This document shows, piece by piece, positions 16,414 through 24,821 of a stretch of DNA of 40,618 nt (its first letter is position 1; every line of letters starts with the position of its first letter). A model generated the notes under the pieces. The model worked only from the letters and a program-made list of their open reading frames with translations. It had not been told where the DNA came from and ran no database searches. Position numbers and translations under genes: made by a program. This DNA comes from Candidatus Poribacteria bacterium (GTDB lineage: Bacteria; Poribacteria; WGA-4E; WGA-3G): contig JAJEDN010000085.1 in the NCBI GenBank assembly GCA_022821495.1, positions 1 to 40,618 on the forward strand, in the 5' to 3' direction.

Positions 16414-16514
16414 GTAGGATCGGATCGGGATTACAAATCCCTCCTACAATTGATAGGATCGGATCGGGATTACAAATCCCTCCTACAAACATCGGGATTA
16501 CAAATCCCTCCTAC
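16414..16514. repeat. Three tandem hairpin repeats running into the cupin stop codon
   Basis: Units at 16414-16447, 16454-16486 and a shortened third at 16491-16514 share GGATCGGATCGGGATTACAA and the end ATCCCTCCTAC. Each holds a GGGATT-ACA-AATCCC hairpin; in the first two, outer TAGGA/TCCTA bases can also pair. The third unit covers the stop codon of the minus-strand cupin gene (16511-16513). Confidence 0.85.
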
Positions 16515-16870
16515 TCTTCAAAGACGGTTTGGCGATCAGCATCCGAATAACAGATAATCATTGTCACGGGTTGCCAACCGGTGTTGACGGCGTTATGTTT
16601 GACGTTGCGTGGAATCCGCAACATCATCCCTGGTCTGAGCGGGATGACTTCATCTCCCAATTTGTGGTCGCACTCACCGGAAAGCACATAGATGAGTTCT
16701 TCACAGTTCGGATGGTAGTGCGTAGGATTCCCTTCGCCAGCATTAATGTAGACGACTCCGAAAGTCATCTCGGCTTCTGGATCAATCTGATCATTGCAGA
16801 GCCATTTAATCGCGCCCCACGGAAATTCAAGCGCACCTGCATCGTTGCTATTAGTTAAGGTTATTTCCAT
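16511..16870 (-). CDS. Small cupin-domain protein
   Basis: Single-domain cupin_2 protein of 119 residues. Metal-site residues are H51 and H53 (THYHPNCEE), E57 or E58 and H92 (RNVKHNAVN), arranged as in typical cupin motifs 1 and 2, so it probably binds a divalent metal. Substrate unknown; such proteins may be small isomerases, dioxygenases or sugar-binding regulators. AAGGAAG lies upstream of the ATG. Its last codon and stop lie inside a tandem hairpin repeat. Next to it, 30 nt upstream on the same strand, ends a metallophosphoesterase gene, so the two may be co-transcribed. Confidence 0.85.
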   Translation of the reverse strand: MEITLTNSNDAGALEFPWGAIKWLCNDQIDPEAEMTFGVVYINAGEGNPTHYHPNCEELIYVLSGECDHKLGDEVIPLRPGMMLRIPRNVKHNAVNTGWQPVTMIICYSDADRQTVFEE

Positions 16871-16900
16871 AACGACTTCCTTTCTCTCTTCCGAATTTAA

Positions 16901-17737
16901 TCATATTTCAAAACAAGCCAAACGTTGTGTCGCATACTCCCGTAAACCCACCGTCGGTTTTTCTTGGAGATAGCCGACAGGTGCACAAATAACTTGCAGA
17001 TTGCGAATTTGCATATCAAGTGCCCGATGCGTATGCCCAAAGAGGGCGTGCGTGACACGCTGTTCCTCCAAACAGATGTCGCCAAGGCGTTTACTTCCCA
17101 TGAATGCGCGAAAGAAATCCCACGGCAATTCACCTCGGTATTGGATACATCCTCGGAATGGAACGTGGTGCGTAACAACAATGATCCTCGCTACTTCGTC
17201 TCGGACGGCGGCAATCTGTGCGTTGAGTTCTGCCTCAAAACGTCTCGCAATAACAGGATCGGTATCCGACCATTTCGCATACCGCTTATCATTCCAGACG
17301 GCACCCATCAATTCTTTTTCGGCATATTGGGCATCAGAGAAGTCATATCCATCGGGTGCGAAACTATAATCGTACCAGCCAATCGTTCCACAGAAACCGA
17401 TCTGCTCCTTGATAAAGGGTTGGTCCATGAGCGGATGAAACCCACACTCATAACAGAGTGTAGAAATAATCTCACATTTCTGTTCACTTGTGACATCGGG
17501 TGTTTCAATTGCCCAGATGTCATGGTTGCCGGGAACAAACAATTTCTCACACGCTAAATCTGCAAGCTGAAATGCGTTAAGTGTTTCAGAGAGTTGAACC
17601 AAATGGCGGGCGAGATCACCTGCGAGCACAAAAACATCGAGTTGTGCCGCCTTTACCGCATCAATAAGATGTGGGAGGATTGCTCTGTTCAAAGGCGTAA
17701 CGTCTGTGTGTAAGTCTGAAATGAGTCCAATTTTCAT
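16901..17737 (-). CDS. Calcineurin-like metallophosphoesterase
   Basis: Binuclear-metal phosphoesterase of 278 residues. All five metal motifs are present: DLH (D8, H10), GDLA (D41), GNHD (N71, H72), THH (H190) and GHTH (H235, H237). No signal peptide or membrane segment is seen, so it acts in the cytoplasm. Substrate cannot be told; members act on cyclic nucleotides, nucleic acids or phosphoproteins. It is followed by the cupin gene after 30 nt. No strong ribosome site is visible. Confidence 0.88.
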   Translation of the reverse strand: MKIGLISDLHTDVTPLNRAILPHLIDAVKAAQLDVFVLAGDLARHLVQLSETLNAFQLADLACEKLFVPGNHDIWAIETPDVTSEQKCEIISTLCYECGFHPLMDQPFIKEQIGFCGTIGWYDYSFAPDGYDFSDAQYAEKELMGAVWNDKRYAKWSDTDPVIARRFEAELNAQIAAVRDEVARIIVVTHHVPFRGCIQYRGELPWDFFRAFMGSKRLGDICLEEQRVTHALFGHTHRALDMQIRNLQVICAPVGYLQEKPTVGLREYATQRLACFEI

Positions 17738-17773
17738 TAGCAGCCTACACTCCGTTAGCGAACCCCGGACAAG

Positions 17774-19207
17774 TTACATTGATTTCTGCGTCAGATTTTT
17801 GAAGACTTCATCCAAAAAGATGCGGATACCGCTGTCATCGTCATCTTGGTACTGTTGACGCTGGCGCTCAAGTGCTTGTATAGAAGGTGCATCACCGATT
17901 TGGGCAATTGCATCAACAAGCGTGAGCTGAATTGCGGATTCACTGGTGTTTTCCAACGCCTTAATCAGACGATCCCGTGCCTGAACGCCACCGATCCCGC
18001 CGAGGGCAGAGGCGGCGATGTCTTGCGTGCTGGTATCCCCACTTTCAAAAGCGGCAATAAGTGCCTCAACAGCGGGTTCACCAATTTGCCTAAGTGTTAC
18101 ACCCGCTTGGAAACGGATGCCAGGGATTTCTGTTGGATTTTCGAGAACAGCGATGAGCGCATCAATCGCAGAAACCGGCTTAAGCGTTCCGAGTATAGCG
18201 AGACAGGCCCGCCGAATTTCTTGCTCCGGTTCCACCTCGAGCTGAATGTATTCCTGAGCGAGTTCTGCAAGTTGCCCTTCGTTAATTTTCTGGTAGAGTG
18301 CTTCAGATCTATGTCTGAACTGCGTTCCGAATGGCGCTTTAAGGGTAGCAGTGTTTTCAACCCGATCGACGCTAAGTAAGCCAAGGATTCCAGCGGATTC
18401 GAGCTGCTGTGCCTGAAGGCTATCGGCAGGCAGTTGGTTCACATTTGCCCGTTGAAATTGCTGGAAGAGTTCGTTGAGAACGCTGAGTTCAACGAGACGT
18501 TGTAAGCTGCTAATTGACGCCTTTCTGAGCGAAAGTTCTGTACTATTTCTAAAAATATCCACCAACGGTTCGATTGCCCGGACATCTCCCAAGTCGCCAA
18601 GTGCGCTTACAGCGGCGATTTTGACCCCTATCAATTCAGTGGTTCGGAATTTAACGGACTGTTTAGAAAGTTCTCGGATCCTTTTTTTATAGTCATCAAG
18701 GCTGTAAATTTTACGTTCGTCAACAATCTTTTCAACAACGTCGCCCACCTGAATATCAGTGTTCGCGGCCGGGGTTCCCGGATGAATTTCCTCAACGCGC
18801 ACGGTGCCATTGCCTGTTACACTCAATCCAACTTTATCGCCTTGTCTACGAAGAGAGATGCGAAGTGGCGGTTTATCTTTTAAATGAAGGATAAGGTTAT
18901 TGTCTTCATCTAATCCGCTTTTCAGTGCCTTGTTAAAGTCGCCAGGACTTCGGATCGGATATTCTGCGATAACATAAGAGATGAGTTCGCCCCTCTCAAG
19001 TTGTGCCTTATCCGCGGGTCCATTCGGCGTAGTCTCTAAAACGACAACTCCACTCGTCGACCAACGGTCTTTGAGGTCGCTGTCCAGCTGTTGCACTTGC
19101 ATTTCCAAATGTTCATCATAATATTGATTGTCGCAGCCGAGTCCGACGATTACTGCCAAAAGCGGCACGATAAACATCAAGTAGCGAAGTTTGTCGAACC
19201 TGTTCAT
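17774..19207 (-). CDS. Lipoprotein with two PDZ-like domains and HEAT repeats
   Basis: Envelope lipoprotein, about 477 residues from the ATG at 19207, chosen because AAAGGAGAAAA lies just upstream; two in-frame upstream starts are less likely. A signal ends in the lipobox VGLGC. Two PDZ-like segments follow: one with VLETTPNGPADKAQLERGE, the next with VRVEEIHPGTPAANTDIQVG. The C-terminal two thirds are HEAT repeats (VSALGDLGDVRAIEPLVDIF, LGGIGGVQARDRLIKALEN). No protease motif is seen, so it is more likely a scaffold or peptide-binding protein than an HtrA protease. It is followed upstream on the same strand by a second HEAT lipoprotein gene, about 80 nt away. Confidence 0.8.
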   Translation of the reverse strand: MNRFDKLRYLMFIVPLLAVIVGLGCDNQYYDEHLEMQVQQLDSDLKDRWSTSGVVVLETTPNGPADKAQLERGELISYVIAEYPIRSPGDFNKALKSGLDEDNNLILHLKDKPPLRISLRRQGDKVGLSVTGNGTVRVEEIHPGTPAANTDIQVGDVVEKIVDERKIYSLDDYKKRIRELSKQSVKFRTTELIGVKIAAVSALGDLGDVRAIEPLVDIFRNSTELSLRKASISSLQRLVELSVLNELFQQFQRANVNQLPADSLQAQQLESAGILGLLSVDRVENTATLKAPFGTQFRHRSEALYQKINEGQLAELAQEYIQLEVEPEQEIRRACLAILGTLKPVSAIDALIAVLENPTEIPGIRFQAGVTLRQIGEPAVEALIAAFESGDTSTQDIAASALGGIGGVQARDRLIKALENTSESAIQLTLVDAIAQIGDAPSIQALERQRQQYQDDDDSGIRIFLDEVFKNLTQKSM

Positions 19208-19286
19208 TTTTCTCCTTTCCATTTGATACAAGGTTTCGGCTTATAAGTTATAAGGTGCGCCGAAAAGTGCGAGTCCGACTCGCGGT

Positions 19287-20171
19287 TTAATTAAGAGGAA
19301 TGACAACATCCCGGCTGCTCTGTTCTTGCAAAGCGTCTAAGAGCGGCTCCACAACTTTTTCGTCGCCGAGGACTGCTAAGGCGCGGATCGCATCAACGCG
19401 CAGTGATGATCCTTTGTTTTCCACAATTTTGACTAACTCAGGCACAGCAGCGCCGCCGATTTTTCCGAGGGCTTCCACAGCGAGTTGGCGGACTTCAGGT
19501 TCTTCTCGGTCGCGTTTCCACTTAGCGGACCCGGATTCAATGCGCGCGGCAAGTGCTGGAATAGCCGCTTCACTTCCAACTTCCCCGAGTGCCTTGACAA
19601 CATTCAAACGGGTTTCGGTGCGTCTGTGTTCCAGAAGTTTCACAAGGATCGGTACAATCGTGTTTGGGTCATCTTTGCCAAGGTGTCCAAGGACCCAATG
19701 CGCGTTATGCCTATCGCGATTGTCACTCGACTTAATCGCCTTTTGAAGTTGACTGAGGAGCCGTTTCTGGTCTCCTTGTTTATAAACGCGTTTTAGGGCA
19801 TCAAGCGCGGCGTTTTGGATATCCAAGTCATCATCACGGAGCGTCTCAAAAACGAGTCTCTCAAGATATTTACTTTTTTCTTCTTGATAAGCAAGGAACA
19901 TCTGTTTGCCGCGTTCAGTGATCGATGCCTCTTGCCAATCAGTCGTATTCGGCTCGTAAAATTCCTGAGAGTTATAGAGCCCGAGCAAATAATATGCTTC
20001 AGCGTTATCAATCTTCTGTTGAAGTGCAAGTTTAAATTCACGGACCGCGCGTTCTTCTTTCCGCCGTTTATCCGATTTAATCAATTCTTTGCCCTTCGCG
20101 AGGTTCTCGTTCTGGGTGCCGCAGCCAACACCAAAAAGGACGAGTACAAAAACAAGCCATATTTTCTTCAT
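19287..20171 (-). CDS. Lipoprotein with TPR-like and HEAT repeats
   Basis: About 294 residues from the ATG at 20171, preceded by AAAGGAGTTGAAT. An upstream in-frame start would add 28 unlikely residues before the signal. The signal peptide ends in the lipobox FGVGC. A TPR-like part follows (AVREFKLALQQKIDNAEAYYLLGLY), written here as two segments: AVREFKLALQQ and NAEAYYLLGLY. Then come at least four HEAT repeats (AALDALKRVYKQGDQ, NAHWVLGHLGKDDP, NVVKALGEVGSEAAIPALAA, AVEALGKIGGAAVPELVK). It lies just upstream of the PDZ-HEAT lipoprotein on the same strand, so both probably form one operon and may work in the same envelope complex. Confidence 0.8.
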   Translation of the reverse strand: MKKIWLVFVLVLFGVGCGTQNENLAKGKELIKSDKRRKEERAVREFKLALQQKIDNAEAYYLLGLYNSQEFYEPNTTDWQEASITERGKQMFLAYQEEKSKYLERLVFETLRDDDLDIQNAALDALKRVYKQGDQKRLLSQLQKAIKSSDNRDRHNAHWVLGHLGKDDPNTIVPILVKLLEHRRTETRLNVVKALGEVGSEAAIPALAARIESGSAKWKRDREEPEVRQLAVEALGKIGGAAVPELVKIVENKGSSLRVDAIRALAVLGDEKVVEPLLDALQEQSSRDVVIPLN

Positions 20172-20339
20172 ATTCAACTCCTTTACGAGGTTAGCGCGAG
20201 CACTGCTTGCCTTCCCACTGGAGGTGCTTGCAAATTCTCCTGTTTGTAGGCACAATTCAGGGATGCGCGCCGTCTAAAGCGAAGTACCTCACAAAGTGCG
20301 CCTACAACAAAGTGAAATGTATAAGTATTCCTAATATTT

Positions 20340-20900
20340 TTAGTTACTCAGCAGTTCCTGCTGCTCACCACCTACGTCAACAGCTGCGCTCTCGTCTGCA
20401 ACTTCGGCTGTTTCATTCGCATCATCCTCATCACTTTCTTCATCTTCCAGCACTGAGTTAAGCGACTTTTGAAGAACAACGAGCGGTTTTTCAGTGAATC
20501 CCCAATCCTTATATCTCTGTATGACATTCGTCTCGGAGTTGGGAAGTTCAATTTCGAGCGTCTTCACGCCATCTTCTTCTGCTGCAGTTTCAGCCGCCGC
20601 CATGAGATGGTCAGCGACACCTAATGGACGAAAAGGCGCGGATACGGCAAGACCGCCGACTTCAGCGACTTCGGGATCAGCCGCGTCCCGAGTGATAGAA
20701 ATTTGTCCAATCGGGTATCCACCGACTTCAGCGACGAGTCGTTGTGTCTGGCTATCTTCAGCCAAATCGTCTTGCAATTCTTGTAAAACCGCCATCTTGC
20801 CCTTTTCAGGAAAACAATATGCCTGCAAATGTGCCGCATCATCTTCTTCAGCCTGGCGCACTGTTACGGCACCACTGAAATTGAAATCTTGATTTGCCAT
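20340..20900 (-). CDS. GNAT-family acetyltransferase with acidic C-terminal tail
   Basis: About 186 residues from the ATG at 20900, chosen because AAAGGAG lies 6 nt upstream. The GNAT core runs from VRQAEEDD to about residue 145. Motif A reads VGGLAVSAPFRPLGVADHLM, with the acetyl-CoA pyrophosphate loop RPLGVA. YKDWGF is the usual closing element. The last 45 residues are very acidic (EDEESDEDDANE) and probably disordered. Substrate is unknown. No operon partner; a MITE lies about 90 nt upstream. Confidence 0.85.
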   Translation of the reverse strand: MANQDFNFSGAVTVRQAEEDDAAHLQAYCFPEKGKMAVLQELQDDLAEDSQTQRLVAEVGGYPIGQISITRDAADPEVAEVGGLAVSAPFRPLGVADHLMAAAETAAEEDGVKTLEIELPNSETNVIQRYKDWGFTEKPLVVLQKSLNSVLEDEESDEDDANETAEVADESAAVDVGGEQQELLSN

Positions 20901-20991
20901 GTGGCTCTCCTTTGTTTTTATGAAGCTGCCGGTATTTCCGTACATTGTGTCGCAACACGTCTGCACCTCCGGCATCTATGTATGTTATTGT

Positions 20992-21145
20992 AACCCAAGT
21001 TGCCACGCATTTACTTACATAGCACTCCTACGAAGTGCGGGTGCTTAGATATACGATTTCTATAGATATATTACCCCTACGGGGTAAAGAAACACCTGAA
21101 ACATCTTCTGGAAATGTTCAAAATCTGTTAGTAGCAACTTGGGTT
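20992..21145. mobile_element. MITE, 154 bp, with perfect TIRs and 5-bp target duplication
   Basis: Terminal inverted repeats AACCCAAGTTGC (20992-21003) and GCAACTTGGGTT (21134-21145) are perfect. The element is flanked by ATTGT on both sides (20987-20991 and 21146-21150), a likely target-site duplication. Inside are hairpins GCACT/AGTGC and TTACCCC-TAC-GGGGTAA and the segment TCTATAGATATATT shared with the longer copy at 11887-12204. No ORF, so it must have been moved in trans. Confidence 0.85.
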
Positions 21146-21150
21146 ATTGT

Positions 21151-21350
21151 ACCATTCTACTATAGATTATCTTAGACTACAAGTATTTTCTTTCAGGGCT
21201 ATTTAGCTTTAGATAAATTACCGGATTTTCTAAATTTTTGAATTTTCTTTTTCAAGTCCGGTGCGGTTCCAAACCGCACCTGCGGGACCTGGAGTGTCCA
21301 AAATTGGACGAAAAAACCGAGAACTAAATAGTCCTGTATTTTCTTTCAGG
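21151..21350. other. Gene-free A+T-rich region with hairpin after the helicase gene
   Basis: Contains a perfect 9-bp hairpin GGTGCGGTT-CCA-AACCGCACC (21260-21280) that may end helicase transcription, though no T-run follows. A 30-bp imperfect direct repeat occurs at 21183-21212 and 21336-21364; the second copy overlaps the helicase stop codon. Confidence 0.55.
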
Positions 21351-23873
21351 CTATTCAGTTTCAGCCTGTTTGGTCAGAACCGTACTTTCCGTTTCCGTAT
21401 TATCGGATTCCTCCGACGCAATAGAAGGTGGCTCACTGGCATCAGCCGCATCGGTTGTTATTGCTTCATCGAGGCTTTCCTGCCCGATCCGCAATTGCCG
21501 TTCGGCATCAACAACATCCCTATTAATTTTTTCGATGCACCGATTGAGTTTTTCCACGAGAGCAGTATGGCTCTTCATAGCACGGCGGATTTGACGGAGT
21601 TGATCAATGACGAGTCGAAAGGTTCGGACGAAGTCCCCAGCATCTAAATGTGCGTATTTTTCAAGCTGATCAAACTCACAACCGCGGCTCCATGCCAGCA
21701 TTGCGGTACAAAGCCGGAACTCTAACACAGGCGTAATTTCCGTCACCTTGTGCTTGACCTCTAACTGCTGGATAAATGAGATTTCAGAACTGACCGTGTA
21801 CAGTATGTCTAATAAACGTTCATCTTTGAGCCGTTTAAAGTAACCATCTTTACGCGGTTCAGAGACGATCGCTACCATGAGACAGTTAATTTCGTCTTCT
21901 GTAAGTTTTTCAAAAACACCGCTAAACAGCAATTGGGTGAACTGGACTTCATACCCATAGATATGTGCGGCAGCGCTCCCGCGTGGTAGAAGTGTTTGTG
22001 CCTCAATATACCCCAATTCTTCAAGGACCTTCAGACGCGCCGCTATTTGCCGCCTGGGATCGTTCGCAATATAAGTCGTTCTGTTTTTAAGTTTCCGAAG
22101 TCGCTTTTCTTCTCTACGAATCGTCTGATATCTGTCTGTGCATGTTTGCAAGTGCTGACATCCCTCACAAAGACTCTGCTCGGCTTCCCTTTGAAGCAGA
22201 ATAATTTTTTTCTGAACAGCGTTCAATCTTTTAACGCGTTCTGTTTGCTGCTTCTTCTTCCGCGTTTCCGATTTGATCTGCGCTATATGTATATGATAAT
22301 TCTGTAATTTTACTTTATGCTCTCGTTTCAGTCGATAATGTTCCTGAATCTGCTTGATTCCCTCAATACCGTCATGGATGCACTCTGGCTCAGGTAGTGC
22401 TTCAAGTTTCTCTGTTTTAACCGAGATCTGTTTGTTGAGATTCGCCACCCGTACGCGGTTCTGATGGTTGCTCAAACTCATCGTGTAAACATCGTATATG
22501 TCATCACCATATTTCTGATAAAGATTAAGAATACTGGAATAGGAAAGATTAAACTGACTTTCTATTGGCTCTATCTTGTTAGCAACAACGCCTTTAATCT
22601 CACCTGAATCGGCGTATTTGGGTACAATTTGTGCATAAACGTACCCGATTGTATCAATCCCGCGTCTGCCAGCACGTCCCGCCATCTGGTGATATTCCCG
22701 TGCTTTGAGGTAACGGAATCCGATACCGTCAAATTTCCTAAGGCTATCAAAGACGACAGTACAGGCAGGCATATTAATACCGACAGCAAATGTTTCAGTG
22801 GTAAAGAGGAGTTGGATTAACCCGGAAGTGAACAGCCTTTCCACGACCTCTTTGAGCGTCGGTAGCATCCCCGCGTGATGATAGGCGATCCCGCAGCTAA
22901 TGAGTTTACGGAATTCCGTAATCTTTTTTTCTTCAACGATGTCAAATTGGACACAGAGTTGGTCAAATTGCCGTAAAATCTCTACTTTCTGTTTTTTATT
23001 TAGCAATTGCAGCTGCGATCCAAATACGAATGCGGAAGCGTTTTCCTCACACCCCTTTCTGCTAAAACAGAAATAGAGGCAGGGCAGCTGCTTCTCACGA
23101 CGGAGATGTGGCAGAAGTCGCGTCTCTATAAAATCAGATGGAAGTCCTTTTACAGGTTTATCATTAAGCTTCTTAGATTTTTTCGGTCTACGTCTACCGC
23201 GGTATGCTCTATCCCGAAGTGCCCGGATATGTTTTACATTGCCAATACCGTAATCTTTAAAATAGAGATGATGTTCCAAAGGGACGGGTCGTTCTAATTC
23301 TTCAACGACCTCAATGTCAATATCTCGGACGCTTTGCATCCACTCCGTGAAGGGGTTGATGTTCGGGATTGTGGCACTTAGGCAGACAAATTTGATATGT
23401 TGGGGGGCGAAGATAAGGCTCTCCTCCCAGACGGTGCCGCGCTCAATATCATTAATATAGTGAATTTCGTCAAAGATGACGTAAGAGACATCCTGTAACC
23501 GTTCAATATTATCAAAGATGGTATTGCGGAAAATCTCGGTTGTCATCAATAAAACTTGGGCATACGGATTTAGCACCACATCACCGGTAACGATGCCGAT
23601 TTTGTCCCCGTATTCAGCATAAAAGTCTCGATATTTCTGATTACTGAGGGCTTTGATCGGTGCGGTGTAGATAACGCGGCGGTTTTCCGCAATGCATTTT
23701 TCGACAGCGTACTCTGCGATAACAGTTTTGCCGGCACCTGTCGGTGCGGTGACAATAACCGAGGTATCCCGATTAATTGCCGCGATCGCTTCTTCCTGAA
23801 ACCGATCCAATTGTAACCCTTTATAAAGCATCCAGCCCTCCTTTGCTTCCAAGAACGTCTCTGTGTAGTGCAT
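21351..23873 (-). CDS. Ski2-like DEAD/DEAH-box RNA helicase with DSHCT domain
   Basis: ATP-dependent RNA helicase of the Ski2/Mtr4-like superfamily 2 group, 840 residues from the ATG at 23873. The longer reading to 23975 is rejected because the promoter lies inside that extension. Motifs are Q-motif region FQEEAI, Walker A APTGAGKT (43-50), DEIH (135-138), SAT, then QMAGRAGRRG (motif VI). A central insert is rich in basic and coiled-coil residues and has a Cys cluster CEGCQHLQTC, possibly a zinc site. The C-terminal part (IYGYEVQFTQLLFSG, then LAWSRGCEFDQL) matches the DSHCT arch-type domain. Probably acts in RNA turnover in the cytoplasm. Full SF2 core is intact. Single gene with its own promoter. 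Confidence 0.9.
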   Translation of the reverse strand: MHYTETFLEAKEGWMLYKGLQLDRFQEEAIAAINRDTSVIVTAPTGAGKTVIAEYAVEKCIAENRRVIYTAPIKALSNQKYRDFYAEYGDKIGIVTGDVVLNPYAQVLLMTTEIFRNTIFDNIERLQDVSYVIFDEIHYINDIERGTVWEESLIFAPQHIKFVCLSATIPNINPFTEWMQSVRDIDIEVVEELERPVPLEHHLYFKDYGIGNVKHIRALRDRAYRGRRRPKKSKKLNDKPVKGLPSDFIETRLLPHLRREKQLPCLYFCFSRKGCEENASAFVFGSQLQLLNKKQKVEILRQFDQLCVQFDIVEEKKITEFRKLISCGIAYHHAGMLPTLKEVVERLFTSGLIQLLFTTETFAVGINMPACTVVFDSLRKFDGIGFRYLKAREYHQMAGRAGRRGIDTIGYVYAQIVPKYADSGEIKGVVANKIEPIESQFNLSYSSILNLYQKYGDDIYDVYTMSLSNHQNRVRVANLNKQISVKTEKLEALPEPECIHDGIEGIKQIQEHYRLKREHKVKLQNYHIHIAQIKSETRKKKQQTERVKRLNAVQKKIILLQREAEQSLCEGCQHLQTCTDRYQTIRREEKRLRKLKNRTTYIANDPRRQIAARLKVLEELGYIEAQTLLPRGSAAAHIYGYEVQFTQLLFSGVFEKLTEDEINCLMVAIVSEPRKDGYFKRLKDERLLDILYTVSSEISFIQQLEVKHKVTEITPVLEFRLCTAMLAWSRGCEFDQLEKYAHLDAGDFVRTFRLVIDQLRQIRRAMKSHTALVEKLNRCIEKINRDVVDAERQLRIGQESLDEAITTDAADASEPPSIASEESDNTETESTVLTKQAETE

Positions 23874-23901
23874 AGGCGTTTGTGGTATAATGTTATAAGC
23901 A

Positions 23902-23930
23902 ATTCTAATAGATATGGTATTTTTTGTCAA
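23902..23930 (-). promoter_or_regulatory. Sigma-70-like promoter of the helicase gene
   Basis: Minus strand TTGACA (23925-23930), a 17-nt spacer, then TAGAAT (23902-23907). It predicts a start about 20 nt before the ATG at 23873 and decides against the longer ORF. Confidence 0.75.
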
Positions 23931-24115
23931 GTGAAATCGTGTTTTAGCCGTTGTAGATATTACTGGGTCATTCAATTTTCAAATTGTCTGAATCGCGGGT
24001 TATCGCGGAGGACGCGGAGGACGCGGATTTTTCGTGTTTAGGGATGCCAAAATCATAAGGTAATTTAGATGTTTTGCAGAGAATTGAATGGCTCTGGTAG
24101 ATATTAGGTTTAGTC

Positions 24116-24144
24116 TTGACATCCGCGACCTCCTATGTTATTAT
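24116..24144 (+). promoter_or_regulatory. Sigma-70-like promoter of the Spy/LTXXQ-like gene
   Basis: TTGACA (24116-24121), a 17-nt spacer, then TATTAT (24139-24144), 42 nt before the ATG at 24187. The upstream part of the intergenic stretch (23940-24115) holds only a short GAGGACGCG duplication near 24007. Confidence 0.75.
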
Positions 24145-24186
24145 GGTATAATAACTTCTATATCCATAAAATAACTGGAGGGCATC

Positions 24187-24669
24187 ATGAAAAATGGTCA
24201 GCGGTCCCGACATATCTGGATAAAACGAACCGTAGGCATCCTTATATGTGTCGCACTTTTCGGGGTTATCGCGTGGGCGCAAAAGGGGGAGCATAAAAAC
24301 GAGCAGGCAAGAACATGGGCGGATCTTGGCGTAACACCCGAACATCAGACCCAACTTAAAGCATTATGGGCATTGAAACGCCAAAAGGAGATTCAGGCAG
24401 TCAAAGACTTGAAAACTTTAAACCGATTTGCAAAGGACTCGCTTGCTACAGACGCGGAGATTCAAGATACCTTGGAAAAATTTCGGGTAAAACGTAAAGA
24501 AACACAAGGGAAAATTGATAAGGCAGAGGAAGCATTGATTGAGATATTACCGACGCAAGCCCAACTCCATTTAACACTTTTGGGCATCTTGGATAACGGT
24601 GTCCCGCGCAAAATAACGAAGCCACAAACGAACAAGAAAACAGCAGAAACACCGCAGCAGAAAAAATAA
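24187..24669 (+). CDS. Small periplasmic Spy/CpxP-like (LTXXQ-type) protein
   Basis: A 160-residue exported protein with a basic N-terminus and one hydrophobic signal segment ending VIAWAQKG. The mature part is helical and charged, with LGVTPEHQTQLKALW near 47-61 and LPTQAQLHLTLLGIL near 121, similar in layout to Spy/CpxP helical repeats. A Lys- and Gln-rich tail ends it. Such proteins act as ATP-independent periplasmic chaperones or metal sensors; here the family is inferred from architecture only. ACTGGAGGGC precedes the ATG. The stop codon lies 4 nt from the 3' end of the convergent tRNA gene. Confidence 0.6.
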   Translation: MKNGQRSRHIWIKRTVGILICVALFGVIAWAQKGEHKNEQARTWADLGVTPEHQTQLKALWALKRQKEIQAVKDLKTLNRFAKDSLATDAEIQDTLEKFRVKRKETQGKIDKAEEALIEILPTQAQLHLTLLGILDNGVPRKITKPQTNKKTAETPQQKK

Positions 24670-24673
24670 AAAG

Positions 24674-24746
<73 letters not shown>

Positions 24747-24821
24747 ACATTAAAGATCGTTTTAATTATATCACACATTCCCAAGGAATGCAAGAAAAAT
24801 TTGTTTTCTTTCAGAAAAACA

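Noticed and set aside
16414..16514. CRISPR-like repeat cluster
   Set aside because: The units are of uneven length with almost no unique spacers and no cas genes nearby.
16964..17557. 197-residue plus-strand ORF opposite the metallophosphoesterase
   Set aside because: All five metal motifs of the minus-strand enzyme are intact; the antisense ORF lacks a ribosome site and recognisable features.
21183..21364. 30-bp direct repeats as ends of an insertion element
   Set aside because: The copies are imperfect, 150 bp apart, and the intervening sequence has no element features; probably a local duplication at the helicase 3' end.
23874..23975. 34-residue N-terminal extension of the helicase
   Set aside because: A TTGACA-17-TAGAAT promoter lies inside this stretch and the homologous part begins after the ATG at 23873.
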